Source of the DNA: JAICIG01 sp035532215 | Lineage (GTDB): Bacteria > Planctomycetota > Planctomycetia > Pirellulales > JAICIG01 | NCBI GenBank assembly: GCA_035532215.1 | Contig: DATKRK010000223.1 | Coordinates: 1 to 48,372, forward strand | DNA: 48,372 nt | Direction of reading: 5' to 3' | In this document: positions 26,818 to 36,871 of the stretch, one piece after another | Position numbering within the stretch: position 1 is the stretch's first letter | Layout: every line of letters begins with the position of its first letter | Position numbers and translations under genes: made by a program | The notes under the pieces: model-generated | What the model was told of the DNA's origin: nothing | The model's input: the letters and a program-made list of their open reading frames with translations, nothing else | The model's database searches: none

Positions 26818-27882
26818 TTATTCGTTTTCGCTAGCTAACTTGCGGAAATATTGCTCGATGGCGTCGCGGTAGTGCGAAGGGAAGTCTTTGCCGATTTGCT
26901 GCAACGCCTCTTCGCGTTGTTTGGCCGGCAAGTCGCCCCAGCCCGAGGTGTTGCCGATTTTGCGATGGTTGACGTCGCCCGGTCCCCGAGCGCCGGCGAT
27001 ACGGCTGTCCTGCATGGGCTTCGTCGGTTGCGCGGAGCCGCTTCCGCCGGCCCCGCCGCTGCTGCTGGACTGCTGCTGGTTTTTCTCGATGTCTTCGATG
27101 AGCTTGTCGAGCGCGGCGATCACGTCGTCTTCGACTTGGCGGACCTTCTTGCCCGCGCGGCCGAGGTGCAGCCGGCGGCGAATATCGTTCATTTGCCGTG
27201 AAATATGGTCGAGCGACTCTTCTTTCAACTGTTTCAGATCGTCCTGCATCAGCTCCGCCACCGACTTGTAGCGCACCGGCAGATCGGCCGTTTCATCGAG
27301 CAGGCGTTCGAGCGTTTTCAGGCCTTTTTCCTTGTCGAGCAGCCGATGGTAGGCCACGCCCTGATAAAACAAGAGCGTCGCCGGATCGACCACTTGTTCG
27401 GGCTTGAGTTCGGCGATTTGCTCCAAGGATTCGTCGAACAGTCCTTCGTGCGCGAGCCAGCGGCCATAAAACAGCCGCAGGTTATCGCGCTCGAAGGCCG
27501 GCGTCTCGTCGGCGGTCAGCCAGGCTTGCGGCGCCAAGGGCCCCTTGGCGCGCATCCGCGAACACAAGTCGGCGAGCGATTGAGCGCGAGGGTCGGCCGC
27601 GGCGAAGCTTTCGGCCAAGCGGTCCAGGCGGTCGCCTGCGTTTTCCTGTTCGCCGGGCGATTGCCAGATCAGCTCGACGGCGGCCTGCGCCGCTGCGTCG
27701 GCTTTACGCTCGTTCAACCAGTCGAGAAGTTGCGTTTTGACCTGCTCGAACGACGGCGCTTCGATGGTCGGCTTTTTCGCAAACGCGTTTTCGGCAACGA
27801 TCTCGGCGCCTCGAGCCGACGGCGCCAGGGCGCCCGCGATGATCGCTAAAGCGAAAACGCCCGTATTCAACGCGATGTTCAT
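26818..27882 (-). CDS. Secreted helical repeat protein, function unknown
   Basis: The 354-residue protein has a signal peptide cut near residue 25 (ALAPSARGAE). The rest is nearly all helical, with a TPR-like middle (LFYQGVAYHRLLDKEKGLKTLERL, shortened here: VAYHRLLDKEKGLKTLERL at about 172-190) and a coiled segment (RQVEDDVIAALDKLIEDIEK). A Ser/Gly/Gln linker leads to a C-terminal part with SGWGDLPAKQREEALQQI and SHYRDAIEQYFRKLA. The last block is a recognisable planctomycete pattern in this gene neighbourhood, but I know no function. The ATG overlaps the previous stop by four bases. Confidence 0.75.
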   Translation of the reverse strand: MNIALNTGVFALAIIAGALAPSARGAEIVAENAFAKKPTIEAPSFEQVKTQLLDWLNERKADAAAQAAVELIWQSPGEQENAGDRLDRLAESFAAADPRAQSLADLCSRMRAKGPLAPQAWLTADETPAFERDNLRLFYGRWLAHEGLFDESLEQIAELKPEQVVDPATLLFYQGVAYHRLLDKEKGLKTLERLLDETADLPVRYKSVAELMQDDLKQLKEESLDHISRQMNDIRRRLHLGRAGKKVRQVEDDVIAALDKLIEDIEKNQQQSSSSGGAGGSGSAQPTKPMQDSRIAGARGPGDVNHRKIGNTSGWGDLPAKQREEALQQIGKDFPSHYRDAIEQYFRKLASENE

Positions 27883-29741
27883 TTGTTTTTCTCCAAGACG
27901 ATGTCGCGAGTGGCCTTGAAGATCCTCGTTTCTCGCTCGCTGAGCTTCTGCAGAACGTCGATCAGGTCGGCTTTGTCGGCTTGGCCCACGTCTCCCTCGA
28001 CCAGTTTCGCATAGCGCTGGGTGCGGTTGTTGACGCGCATTTGCAAGGAGCGAATCATCTTGAGTTCTGCCAGCGCGTCGACGAGCGGCGGATCCTGCGG
28101 TTCGCCTTGCTGGCTCTGGCCTTGCTGCTGTTGCTTTTCTTCCTGGTCCTTCTGGGCCTTTTGCAAGGCGGCGATCATTTCTTCCAAGGCGGCGATGATC
28201 TCTTCTTCGATGCCGAGGGTGATCTCGTCGGCCTTGGCTTGCGCGAGGCGCGCGGCGACCTGCTCCATGTCTTCGCGCATCTGGCTGACCGCCTCGGGGA
28301 ACGCCACCGCCGAGCCTTCTTCGTGCAGCACCGACAATGCCGAGTCGACCTCGATCACGATCTGCGACTCTTTCCGGCTCTGTCGGCCCGCCTCGATCTC
28401 GTCGTTGCGGTCGCGATCTTCGGCAGGCTGGTCGGCCAACAGCTTTGTGGCGTCGTGGACTTCGATCTGCATCTCCAGCATTTTACGGAACCGCGCTTCG
28501 AGCATGGCCAAGGTGCGCTGCATCTCTTCTTCGCGCAATTGGCGAAGAATGTCTTCCAGCTTGGCCTTGGCCAATTCCAGCTCGCGCAGGGCTTGCTCTT
28601 GTTCGGGGATCGCCCCTTCGCGCTGGGCCTGCTCCAATTTCTTGCGGGCGGCCTCCATTCGCTGTTGTGCGGCCTGCACGCGTCGGCGAGCCGACTCTTG
28701 CGACGATGGCTCTTCTTGCTGCTGACCCGACTGCGACTCTTGCTGCTCGCCTTGGTCCTGGCTTTCGCCTTCTTGTCCTTCGCCCGAGGGCCGAGGCTTT
28801 CCCTGGTTCTCACCCGGCGATTGGTCCTTGCCGGACGGCTTTGGCTTCGAAGAGTCGCTTGGCTCGCCTTCGGCCGGCTCTCCCTCGGATTTTTCCTGGG
28901 CGCCTTTTTCGGAGTCCTGGCCTGGCTTGTCCTTGGCGCCTTTGCCTTCTTCCGACTTCTTATTCTTCTCGGAATCCTTGCCTTTCCCCTTGGACTTGCC
29001 TTCGCCCTGCGGTTTGCCTTTGCCCTGGTCTTCGGCCTCGCTTTCTTCTTCGTCGGCCGCCTGCGGTTTGCCGTCGTTTTCATCCGCCTGCATCTGGTCG
29101 GCGAGCTTGGCGGTTTGCTGCTTGAGCTTGTCCTGGGCGTCGGCCAGACGTTTGGCGTCGGCATTGCCGGCGGTTTGCCCCTGCAATTGCTGCTGCTTGT
29201 TGATCAACTCGGTCAATTGGCGGATCTGCTCCTTGACTCGCTCTTTTTCGTCTTTGAGCTTTTGGCTGCGCTGCTCGGTCAAGAGCAACTCCAACAACCC
29301 GGCCAGGTCCTGTTGGAGTTCGGTTTGCTGGGTCACGGCGTTGGCCAGCCGCTCCTGTTTCAAGACTTCGACCACGCGTTCGAGTTGCAGGCCGATCAAT
29401 TTCTCCTTGCTCTGCCCGACCGCCTTGCGCAACAGCGCGGCGCGCCTTGGATCGGAGGCGGCGGTTAATTCCGACATCCGCAGCAGCACCTGCTCGAAGC
29501 GTTGATATTTGCCGCGAATCTGCTCCTGGGCCAGCGAAAGCTCGTCGAGCGAATTGGGTTCGGCGGCCGGGGCGTCGGGCGAAGTGTCGGAAGCGGCTTT
29601 TGGCGCCGAGGCCGATGGCGCTTCGCTCTGCGCCTTCTCGCTCTGCGCCTGGGCGGCTGGCGCAATCGCCAAGCAGGCTGCCGGCGCGATGGCGCCGACG
29701 ATGGCCAACCAACGACTCCTTCTCCTGCGCATGGCTCTCAC
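27879..29741 (-). CDS. Secreted coiled-coil protein with charged low-complexity centre
   Basis: The 620-residue protein has a basic signal peptide (about 1-32, ending AAQAQ). Residues about 60-220 are helical coiled coil. Residues about 225-350 are an extreme low-complexity tract of Lys, Glu, Gly, Ser, Pro and Gln. A second coiled coil (about 350-480) follows, then a helical tail with two KADEITLGIEEEI-like segments. No enzyme motif is visible. It probably forms rods in the periplasm and may bind the membrane proteins encoded next to it. It overlaps both neighbours by four bases. The opposite strand is also open here, which is an effect of the codon bias. Confidence 0.75.
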   Translation of the reverse strand: MRAMRRRRSRWLAIVGAIAPAACLAIAPAAQAQSEKAQSEAPSASAPKAASDTSPDAPAAEPNSLDELSLAQEQIRGKYQRFEQVLLRMSELTAASDPRRAALLRKAVGQSKEKLIGLQLERVVEVLKQERLANAVTQQTELQQDLAGLLELLLTEQRSQKLKDEKERVKEQIRQLTELINKQQQLQGQTAGNADAKRLADAQDKLKQQTAKLADQMQADENDGKPQAADEEESEAEDQGKGKPQGEGKSKGKGKDSEKNKKSEEGKGAKDKPGQDSEKGAQEKSEGEPAEGEPSDSSKPKPSGKDQSPGENQGKPRPSGEGQEGESQDQGEQQESQSGQQQEEPSSQESARRRVQAAQQRMEAARKKLEQAQREGAIPEQEQALRELELAKAKLEDILRQLREEEMQRTLAMLEARFRKMLEMQIEVHDATKLLADQPAEDRDRNDEIEAGRQSRKESQIVIEVDSALSVLHEEGSAVAFPEAVSQMREDMEQVAARLAQAKADEITLGIEEEIIAALEEMIAALQKAQKDQEEKQQQQGQSQQGEPQDPPLVDALAELKMIRSLQMRVNNRTQRYAKLVEGDVGQADKADLIDVLQKLSERETRIFKATRDIVLEKNK

Positions 29742-32020
29742 TCCTCGTCTTCCAGCAACGAGCGGACCCGGTTCCGTCGTTGCAATTTCGTTTGCTCGGT
29801 GACGTTTTGCTGCGCATCGATGATCTCGCGCAGCAAATCGATGGCCTCGTTGAAGCTTTCCATCTCCAACATTTTATCGCGAACCTGCTGCATCTCGATC
29901 AAAATAGCGTCGATTTGTTCGACGGCCGCCTGCTGCAAGCCGGCAGCCGCCGGCTCGGACAGATGCTTCTCCAACACGGCCAGCCGCTTTTCGAGTTCCC
30001 TGAAGCGCGGCCCGGCGATCTGCTTGAGCGGGTCGGCGATCTGGTCTTTCAGGCGGATTCGCAGCTCTTCGGTATCGACGCGGTTGTTGACCAGTTCGGC
30101 CCGGATGTCGTCGAAGGAGATCGCTACGCCGCGGGTTTCTTCTGCATTCTTCTGGCCGCTCTGGCGCGCGCGTTGTATGCGGAGCCGGTTGCGCGACAGC
30201 CGCCGTTCGGGCGTGTCGGCGGCGGCCGGCTCATCCTCCGGTTCGGCGCCGGTCGGGCCGGCTGCGGGGGATTTTGCGGGCGGTTCTGATTTTTCGGTTT
30301 TCTCGTCCGCTTCCGGCGATTCCGTCTCGAACTGGGCCAGCGAATCGCGAGTGTCGGAGACTTCTTGCAAAATGCTCTCGAACCGTTGGCGAAGGTTCAA
30401 CTCGCGCGATTCGAGCATGGCCCGCAGTTGTTCGGGCGTGACGACGTCGAGCAAGAAGCGTTCGCCCGAGGCGATGTTCGGTTCGCTCTCGGCGGACAAC
30501 TCGGGCACGTTGCGGTTATCGGCGGACTTGGCGCCGACGAGCAGCTTTTGGCCGGGCTTGAGCGCCAATTCGCCGATCTCGAAATACTCTTCGACCGTCA
30601 ATTCGTTGCGGCCTGACGGATCGGCGGCAAAGGCTTGCCGCTTGGGGTCTTGTTCATCGATGACGTATTCGATCCAGGCCTGCGATACTCCGTAATCGTC
30701 TTTTAGATCGCCCGCAAGCGGCAATTTGGCCTGCGGGGTGACGGCCGATCCGATCCCCTGCAAGCGAACTTGCACCAAGGGCGGCTCGTCGGCCACGGCC
30801 GCAAGCGAAAGTTGCACGGGCGTGCGGTTCTTGATGCCATCGGTATCTTCGAGCGTGAACGAGAGCAGCTTGTCGGCGTCGAGACATTCCAAGGTGAAAT
30901 CGAACCGGCGGCTGCCGAGCAGCTTGAGCGGCTGCGAAACGGCGTGCGACTTGCCAGCCAGGTAGTCGACTTGTGCTGCGACCAGGTCTTTGGTCGCTTC
31001 TGCGCGGATCGTGACGCGCGTGCCGATCGGCAGCGCCACCAGGCCCGCGCCCGGCAAGTCGGCCGCCGAGCGCCGCATGTAGGCCGGGTATTCGCAGTGC
31101 AACGTCATGCCGATGCTCGGACTGTCGACGACGCGGATGTTCAGGTTCCGCAGCCGCGTATCGCCGCCCAGCACGTCGAAAGTCAGGTTCGACAGCACGC
31201 TGGGGAACGTGTAGCGATAATCCTGGAAATCGTCGCGGCCCGGTTCGGCGTTGCCTACGCGCTCCATGTTTTTTCGCAGCCGCTTACCGTCTTCGGTCTG
31301 ATAGTGCACCTCGACCACTTGCGGAATGACCAGCGGCGGCGCCGTTTCGGCCTGAACCAGAATCTCCAGATCGGTCCCGCGGGCGACGACTCGCTCCCGC
31401 TCGTCATTGTCGAAGCCTTCGATCCGCAAGTGCGTGTTGCGCGGCCAGGGCTCGTTGGTTAGCGTGGCCAGCCGCTTGACGCCGAATTGAAAAACCTCGG
31501 GGGCCGCCACGGCCAAGGCGGCGATCGAGAGCAGCAACACGCCCGCCGTCGCCGCCGCGCGCCACAACGGCGCCATGTTGAACACGTCTCGCAGTTGCAC
31601 CTCAGCCGCACGGGCCGCCGCGTCGTCGCAAGTGTGGGCCAGCATCGCTTGGCCGTGTTCGGCCAGCGGTTCATCGCGCTGGCTGAGTTCGACCGCCGTG
31701 AGCAGGCTTTCTTCGAAGCGGTCGAAGCGCCGCTCGATCAAGAGCGCCATGTTGCGATCGCTGAGCCGGACCCACAGCCGCCGCACCGTTAAGCGGAGCA
31801 AGACGACGGCACCGGCGAGCGCCGCAACAACCAGCAAGAGTTGCCGGGCCAACGGCGAAGGCTCGAAGAACCAATCGATGCCCAACCCCAGCCAAAACGC
31901 AAAGCCCAACGCCGCCGCCGTCGCCGCCAGGCCTTCCAACCAGACATATTGCCAGATGCGCCGCCGCAAGGCGGTCAGCAGGCCGAGAACTGTCGGAGCA
32001 AGTTGAGGCGTCTGGGGCAT
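29738..32020 (-). CDS. DUF4175-like membrane protein with coiled-coil tail
   Basis: The 760-residue protein has two N-terminal membrane helices (about 25-50 and 58-80), a third near 155-175, then a large extracytoplasmic part. The block RRFDRFEESLLTAVELSQ between helices 2 and 3 is typical of the DUF4175-type proteins beside MoxR/VWA genes. The middle contains Ig-like strand patterns (TRVTIRAEATKDLVAAQV). The last 200 residues are an acidic linker and a coiled coil. I call the family with caution. The ATG lacks an SD. It follows the large VWA gene after an 85-bp gap and overlaps the next gene by four bases. Confidence 0.72.
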   Translation of the reverse strand: MPQTPQLAPTVLGLLTALRRRIWQYVWLEGLAATAAALGFAFWLGLGIDWFFEPSPLARQLLLVVAALAGAVVLLRLTVRRLWVRLSDRNMALLIERRFDRFEESLLTAVELSQRDEPLAEHGQAMLAHTCDDAAARAAEVQLRDVFNMAPLWRAAATAGVLLLSIAALAVAAPEVFQFGVKRLATLTNEPWPRNTHLRIEGFDNDERERVVARGTDLEILVQAETAPPLVIPQVVEVHYQTEDGKRLRKNMERVGNAEPGRDDFQDYRYTFPSVLSNLTFDVLGGDTRLRNLNIRVVDSPSIGMTLHCEYPAYMRRSAADLPGAGLVALPIGTRVTIRAEATKDLVAAQVDYLAGKSHAVSQPLKLLGSRRFDFTLECLDADKLLSFTLEDTDGIKNRTPVQLSLAAVADEPPLVQVRLQGIGSAVTPQAKLPLAGDLKDDYGVSQAWIEYVIDEQDPKRQAFAADPSGRNELTVEEYFEIGELALKPGQKLLVGAKSADNRNVPELSAESEPNIASGERFLLDVVTPEQLRAMLESRELNLRQRFESILQEVSDTRDSLAQFETESPEADEKTEKSEPPAKSPAAGPTGAEPEDEPAAADTPERRLSRNRLRIQRARQSGQKNAEETRGVAISFDDIRAELVNNRVDTEELRIRLKDQIADPLKQIAGPRFRELEKRLAVLEKHLSEPAAAGLQQAAVEQIDAILIEMQQVRDKMLEMESFNEAIDLLREIIDAQQNVTEQTKLQRRNRVRSLLEDEE

Positions 32021-32105
32021 GATTTTAGAATTTGGATTGCGGATTTAGGATTGCTGCGGGGCGCTCGATTGAGACGTTCGTGGATCCTGTTTTAGTTCCT
32101 TCGAA

Positions 32106-34565
32106 TCACGCCAGCTTCACCAGCCGGCGAATGAGCCATTCCAGGCACAGCAGCCCGCACAGGGCGTACATTACGGCGGATGTGGCCCACAACGGCGTGG
32201 GAGAAGCCACCGTCGTAATCGTGCGACTCTGATCGCGCAAGACTTGCGCCAAGGGCTTCGTTTTGCCGGCGCCCTTGAGCGCGGCATCGAGGCCGACGTA
32301 GTACGCGCCGCCCGTCTTGGCGGCGATCTCGCTCAAGAGGGCGTCGTTGCGCTGCGGGTGTTCGCGCTCCAGGTCGGGCACGCGAACCTGAATGCGGCGC
32401 GTGAGCCGCTCGTTTTCGCTTTCCGGAACCGGCAATTCCAAACGGTACGCGCCTTCCTTGTGCAAGGCGAACTGGCCGCGATAAGCGCCGGCGCGCGAAG
32501 GGTCGGCCGCCAGCACCACCGTTTCCAGGCCGCCGTCGGGCAGGCTGACTTCCAGCGGCACGCGCGGCAATTCCAAAGGCTCGAGCCGCGTGTTGCTCAG
32601 TTGAGCCCGCACGTCGACCGTGCCGCCCAAGAGATAACGATCTCGCTCGACTAACAGCACGCCGCGGTGCGAACCTCGCAGCAGCCGGCCTTGCGACACG
32701 TGCCGGATCAGCTTGGTGTAAAAACGCTCGAAGTAGGCTTCGTCTTCGGCCCGCAGCCGCCACATTTCGCCGCTGCCGAGATAAAACGCGCGGCCGGCGC
32801 CGTAGAATTGACCTGCCATATAGGGCGGTTGCTGGCCGCCGTCGGCGGTGCGCGGATCGGAAAAACGGCCGTAGACCGTGGCGCCCGGTTTGGGGCCGCG
32901 CACCGAAAAATAGCCAAACACGCCAGGGAACGCCAACCAGGCCCGCGCCGAGGCCGGGCCCGAGTCTTCGATCCACAGGAATTCGGCTTCCAAGCCGTCG
33001 CGCGTGAATTCCACCGGCCAAGGCTCTTTCGAGCTGTAACGCGAGTCGTCCAACAGCGAGAACCGGCGATTGAATTCGACCGGATAGAGGCTGCGGATGC
33101 GGGCCAGATTCGGATCCTGCGCGCAACGATCCATGAAGATAGGTCCTGCGATCACGATCAAGCCGCCGGCCTGGTCGCCCACCCAACGCTCGAGGAGTTC
33201 CTGCTGCGCCGAACTCAGCACGCGCCAGTCGGGATCGAAGGCCACGATCGCGTCGTAGGCGAACAACTGTTCGCCGGTCTCGGGAAACTCTTCGAGGATG
33301 GCGCTGGCGTCTTGCGAGATGCCTTCGGCGCCGGTTTGCAGCAACACGTCGACGACGACGTCCTTGTCTCGTCGCAGTTGGTTGCGCAGAAACTGGTACT
33401 CGCGCGAGGGACCGCCCGCCAACAGCAACACCTTGGTCTTGCGATCGACGACTTCGATGTCGACTTCCTGTTGGTCGTCTTTTTGATAACGGTCTTCCGA
33501 CGGCGGCCTGACCCTCAATCGCAGCGTGCGGCGGCCGACCTCGCTTGGGACCAATTCGAACTTCACCGGCACGACTTCGCCGTCGCCGCCCAACGTGACT
33601 TGCTGCACGCCTTCGCTGATCCCTTGATCGTTGGCAGCGGCGACTGCGCCGGCGCTGCGCGAGAACAATTCGACGCCGACCGTCTTGCCGGCCAGGCCTT
33701 GCGCCTGCAGATAGCCTGTGGCTACGTAGCGATCGCCCGGATAAGCTCGGGCGGGCGCCACGAAATCGCTAATCCGCACGTTGACCGGTTGTTCGAGCGA
33801 GCCGATGCCGACGGTATAGACCGGAATTCGCGATTCGCGGGCCAATTCGACGGCCGCGGCCGGCTCCAGCCCGGCGTTCTGCTGACCATCGGTGAACACG
33901 ACGATGCCCGAAATCGGCGCGCCGCGATCGGCTTCGAGCCATTGTTCGAGCGCCTGGCCCAAGCGCGTTTCGGTTCCGCGCGGGGCGAGGGCCGAGAGCC
34001 AATCGGGCTTGGCTTTTGCGTCCGACGCTTCGGCTGCCGGAGGCCCTTTCGCTTCGGCCTCGGGCGTTTGTTTGACGAACGAAACGAGCCGTTGCGAGTC
34101 CTGGTCGAACCGCAGCACTTCGACGTCGTGTTTGCGCCGCAGTTCGCTCAAAAAGTCGCCTTGTTCCAAGGATTTTGCGACGGTCTCGACTCGGTTCTGC
34201 TCGGCGGAAGCGGCCGATGAGTCGCTGTCGGCGAGTCCCATGCTGAGACTGGTATCGACGAGCAGCAACACGCGTGAATTCTGCACCTGGTCGATCTCGT
34301 TGCGCCACTGAGGCTCGAGATAGACCAGAAACAAGCCGGCGAACGTTGCGATTCGCAAACACGTCAACAACGCGCCGACCGCGCGGTTCAGTTCGACGCT
34401 GTCGCGGCGATACATGTACAGTACGTACAGCAGGATCGCCGCGGCCACGGCCGCCGGCGGCAGCCAATCGCCGGGCGACTGAATACGGCCCCATTCGAAC
34501 AAAGCGCGCGAAGCCCCCGCGGCTGGCGATGCGACGTCGGCGAATAAGAGACCCTTGGCGAACAT
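32106..34565 (-). CDS. Membrane-anchored VWA domain protein with GATase-like segment
   Basis: I chose the ATG at 34565 (819 residues), which overlaps the previous stop codon as TGATG; the open frame further upstream lies inside that gene. Two membrane helices (about 34-51 and 63-81) precede a von Willebrand A domain with an intact metal site, DTSLS near residue 100. A class-I glutamine-amidotransferase-like fold follows (AYDAIVAFDPDWRVL, then ERWVGDQAGGLIVIAGP). Extracytoplasmic beta domains come next and a final membrane helix lies near 795-812. Proteins of this kind work with MoxR ATPases. The ligand is unknown. Confidence 0.85.
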   Translation of the reverse strand: MFAKGLLFADVASPAAGASRALFEWGRIQSPGDWLPPAAVAAAILLYVLYMYRRDSVELNRAVGALLTCLRIATFAGLFLVYLEPQWRNEIDQVQNSRVLLLVDTSLSMGLADSDSSAASAEQNRVETVAKSLEQGDFLSELRRKHDVEVLRFDQDSQRLVSFVKQTPEAEAKGPPAAEASDAKAKPDWLSALAPRGTETRLGQALEQWLEADRGAPISGIVVFTDGQQNAGLEPAAAVELARESRIPVYTVGIGSLEQPVNVRISDFVAPARAYPGDRYVATGYLQAQGLAGKTVGVELFSRSAGAVAAANDQGISEGVQQVTLGGDGEVVPVKFELVPSEVGRRTLRLRVRPPSEDRYQKDDQQEVDIEVVDRKTKVLLLAGGPSREYQFLRNQLRRDKDVVVDVLLQTGAEGISQDASAILEEFPETGEQLFAYDAIVAFDPDWRVLSSAQQELLERWVGDQAGGLIVIAGPIFMDRCAQDPNLARIRSLYPVEFNRRFSLLDDSRYSSKEPWPVEFTRDGLEAEFLWIEDSGPASARAWLAFPGVFGYFSVRGPKPGATVYGRFSDPRTADGGQQPPYMAGQFYGAGRAFYLGSGEMWRLRAEDEAYFERFYTKLIRHVSQGRLLRGSHRGVLLVERDRYLLGGTVDVRAQLSNTRLEPLELPRVPLEVSLPDGGLETVVLAADPSRAGAYRGQFALHKEGAYRLELPVPESENERLTRRIQVRVPDLEREHPQRNDALLSEIAAKTGGAYYVGLDAALKGAGKTKPLAQVLRDQSRTITTVASPTPLWATSAVMYALCGLLCLEWLIRRLVKLA

Positions 34566-36832
34566 CAGCGCGCTGGCTCCTTCGCCGGATGGTAACTGGC
34601 CGAACAGGCCAGGGCTTGTTCTCCCAAGAGCATGGCCACAAGCAGATACAAAATCCATTGGCTCAAATTCGAGCCAGCCAATTCGCGGGCCGCCGGTTGA
34701 AACGCGTCGGCCTGGGCATACTCGTAACGCACGCCTTTGAGCCGCTCGGCCATCTCCGACGCGCCGACGGTCGAAAGGTCGCCCTCGGCGGCGTTGACAT
34801 TGAACGCCAGGTGGCGGATCTCGGGCTGATTGTCGAGCGTGGTCAATTGCAGCTCGTAAATGCCGCTAGCCGTGGTGGCGGGAAACGAGGCTCGCAGGTT
34901 TGTTTCGCCTTCGGCTGGCGTCGCGCTAGCGACCAGCGCACCCCCTTCGGCAGCCGAGCCCCCGTTGTCGTTCGCCGCCGCCGAGCCGCCGGCGGCGGGA
35001 CCGTGATCGCTCGGCGACATCAGCCGGACTTGCGGTTGGTAGCGGACGGGATCGAGTTCCAAATCGATCGGGGCGCCGACCGCCCGATTGGCGTCGAGCA
35101 CCGCGCGGGCGGCCAGGTTCGTTTGCATCTCCAGAGCGGCGACCACGAAGCTCGGATTGCGGCTCCAATTGTTCCACTGCGGGGCCGCAGTGGTCAGAAT
35201 CGCCACGACCCGGCCTTCGCCGAATGTGCGCTCGACGGCCAGCGGGGCGCCGTTGCGCAGCCGGGCGATGACTTTCGTCGTCGAATCGGCCGCCGGCGCC
35301 CACGACTTGGGCGAGGAAAAGTACCAGTCGATCGTGACGGCCTTGAGATAGCTGTTGCGCTCGCCGGCGAAGATTTTGAAGATCGGGTGGTCGGTGATCT
35401 CGAAATCGGCCCCGCGTTCCAAGCGGTCGACGAGCAACTGCGTCTTGGCGACCAACGGCAAGGGAAACGCGCCGTCGCCGTCGCGGTAGAGCTTGTCGTT
35501 GTAAAAGCTGGCCCGGCAGCGGTCGCCCATGAAAAAGCCCAGGCCGCCTCCGCCGCGGACGTAAGCTTCCAGCGCCTCGACGCCGGCATTGTCGAGCCTT
35601 TCCACGTCGAGTAGAAACACGGTCGAAAACTTGTCGAGCGGCTTGCCTTGATTCAGATAGCTGATCGTTTCGATCTGCGGATCGAGACCGGTTTTCACCG
35701 CTCCGCCCGGCGCTAGAGCGGCCGCCAGATAACGGGCGTTCAAGGCATCGGCGGCGCCGTCGATCAGCAGCACCGGGACGGACGCCGGCAGATCGACCAG
35801 CGTGAACCGCAGATTGTCGGTCGCCAGCGGGTCGCTGCCCAGGCTGGCCGCCACCACATGTTCGCCAGCGGTCGGGAAGAAGGCCGCGAATCGCCGCGTT
35901 TCGCTCTCGCCCGGCGACAGTGCGTCGATTGACAACGCGGGCCGAGCCTGACCGTCTTCTTGCAGCAGAATCGACACGTCTTCGGCCTTGTCGCTGCCGA
36001 AATTCGTGACGGTCACGTCGAAAGACAGCGGCACTCCCGCCGCCTGGGCGCCGCCGGTCGGTTCGAGGGCCGTGATCGCCAGGTTCGGGTGCGCCGCGTC
36101 GACGCAATTGATGAGCCGCAAGTGAACTCGGGCCTGGTCGAGCTGCGCGAGCATTTCGGTCAGTTCGCCCGGATCGTTCCATTCGTTGGCCCGAAAGTCG
36201 GAGACCAGGTACACCACGCGGTCTTCGTCTTTGGCTTCGCCCAACAATTGTTCGATCGCTTCCAGGGCCGGCCCCGGCGCGGCGGCCAATTGCGAAGGCT
36301 GCATCGGCCGCAAGACGTCTTTCAATTGATTGCCGAACTCGGTGTTGATCTGGGCCTTCAACAAGTCGGGCGGCGAGCCGTCTTGGCCGCGGCCGGCCCG
36401 CGAAAACCTAAGCAGCGTAAACGTTTGGGCCTGAGGCTCCTGGGCCAGACCTTCGCCTAGCCGCTCGATGACTCGCTTGGCTTCATCGAAGGCGCTCGTG
36501 TCCGACCAGCGATCGGCCATCGAGAAGCTGTCGTCCAGGAGCACGATATGGTGCGTCTTGCCGCCGCCGAAGAAACGGCCGAGTTCGTCCCACAAGCGCG
36601 GCTGGGCCACGATCAGCACCACGGCCGCCACGGCCAGCATCCGCAAGAGCAGGAGGAAAAGCTCCTTGAGCTTGATCCAACTGCTGTTCTTCTTCTGACT
36701 GGCCAGCAAGAACTCCATCGCCGCCCACTGCACGCGGCGATGGCGCAACAGGTTGATCAGGTGGATCAACACCGGCACGCCGACGAGCGGCAGTCCCCAA
36801 AGGAGCAGTGATGGATCGACGAAAGTCAGCAT
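34565..36832 (-). CDS. BatA-type double-membrane-helix VWA protein
   Basis: The 755-residue protein starts with the BatA N-terminal signature (LLLWGLPLVGVPVLIHLINLL) and a second helix at about 55-77. The VWA domain has an intact metal site, DDSFS near residue 99. A CARDB-like segment (SFDVTVTNFGSDKAEDVSILL) follows, then a GATase-like fold (LEAYVRGGGGLGFFMGDRC) and a final membrane helix near 720-742. The layout is parallel to the downstream gene, so the two are probably old duplicates that form a pair in the membrane. The stop shares a base with that gene's start. Confidence 0.88.
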   Translation of the reverse strand: MLTFVDPSLLLWGLPLVGVPVLIHLINLLRHRRVQWAAMEFLLASQKKNSSWIKLKELFLLLLRMLAVAAVVLIVAQPRLWDELGRFFGGGKTHHIVLLDDSFSMADRWSDTSAFDEAKRVIERLGEGLAQEPQAQTFTLLRFSRAGRGQDGSPPDLLKAQINTEFGNQLKDVLRPMQPSQLAAAPGPALEAIEQLLGEAKDEDRVVYLVSDFRANEWNDPGELTEMLAQLDQARVHLRLINCVDAAHPNLAITALEPTGGAQAAGVPLSFDVTVTNFGSDKAEDVSILLQEDGQARPALSIDALSPGESETRRFAAFFPTAGEHVVAASLGSDPLATDNLRFTLVDLPASVPVLLIDGAADALNARYLAAALAPGGAVKTGLDPQIETISYLNQGKPLDKFSTVFLLDVERLDNAGVEALEAYVRGGGGLGFFMGDRCRASFYNDKLYRDGDGAFPLPLVAKTQLLVDRLERGADFEITDHPIFKIFAGERNSYLKAVTIDWYFSSPKSWAPAADSTTKVIARLRNGAPLAVERTFGEGRVVAILTTAAPQWNNWSRNPSFVVAALEMQTNLAARAVLDANRAVGAPIDLELDPVRYQPQVRLMSPSDHGPAAGGSAAANDNGGSAAEGGALVASATPAEGETNLRASFPATTASGIYELQLTTLDNQPEIRHLAFNVNAAEGDLSTVGASEMAERLKGVRYEYAQADAFQPAARELAGSNLSQWILYLLVAMLLGEQALACSASYHPAKEPAR

Positions 36833-36871
36833 CGACGGAAAAGCTTGCAGATTCCTATTTGGTTTGGGTCG

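Noticed and set aside
27981..29468. Hydrophobic 495-codon plus-strand frame that looks like a membrane protein
   Set aside because: It is the complement of Lys/Glu/Gln-rich codons of the coiled-coil gene, which read as Phe/Leu on the other strand.
32667..34220. 517-codon plus-strand frame
   Set aside because: It is antisense to the VWA gene and has no motif or ribosome site.
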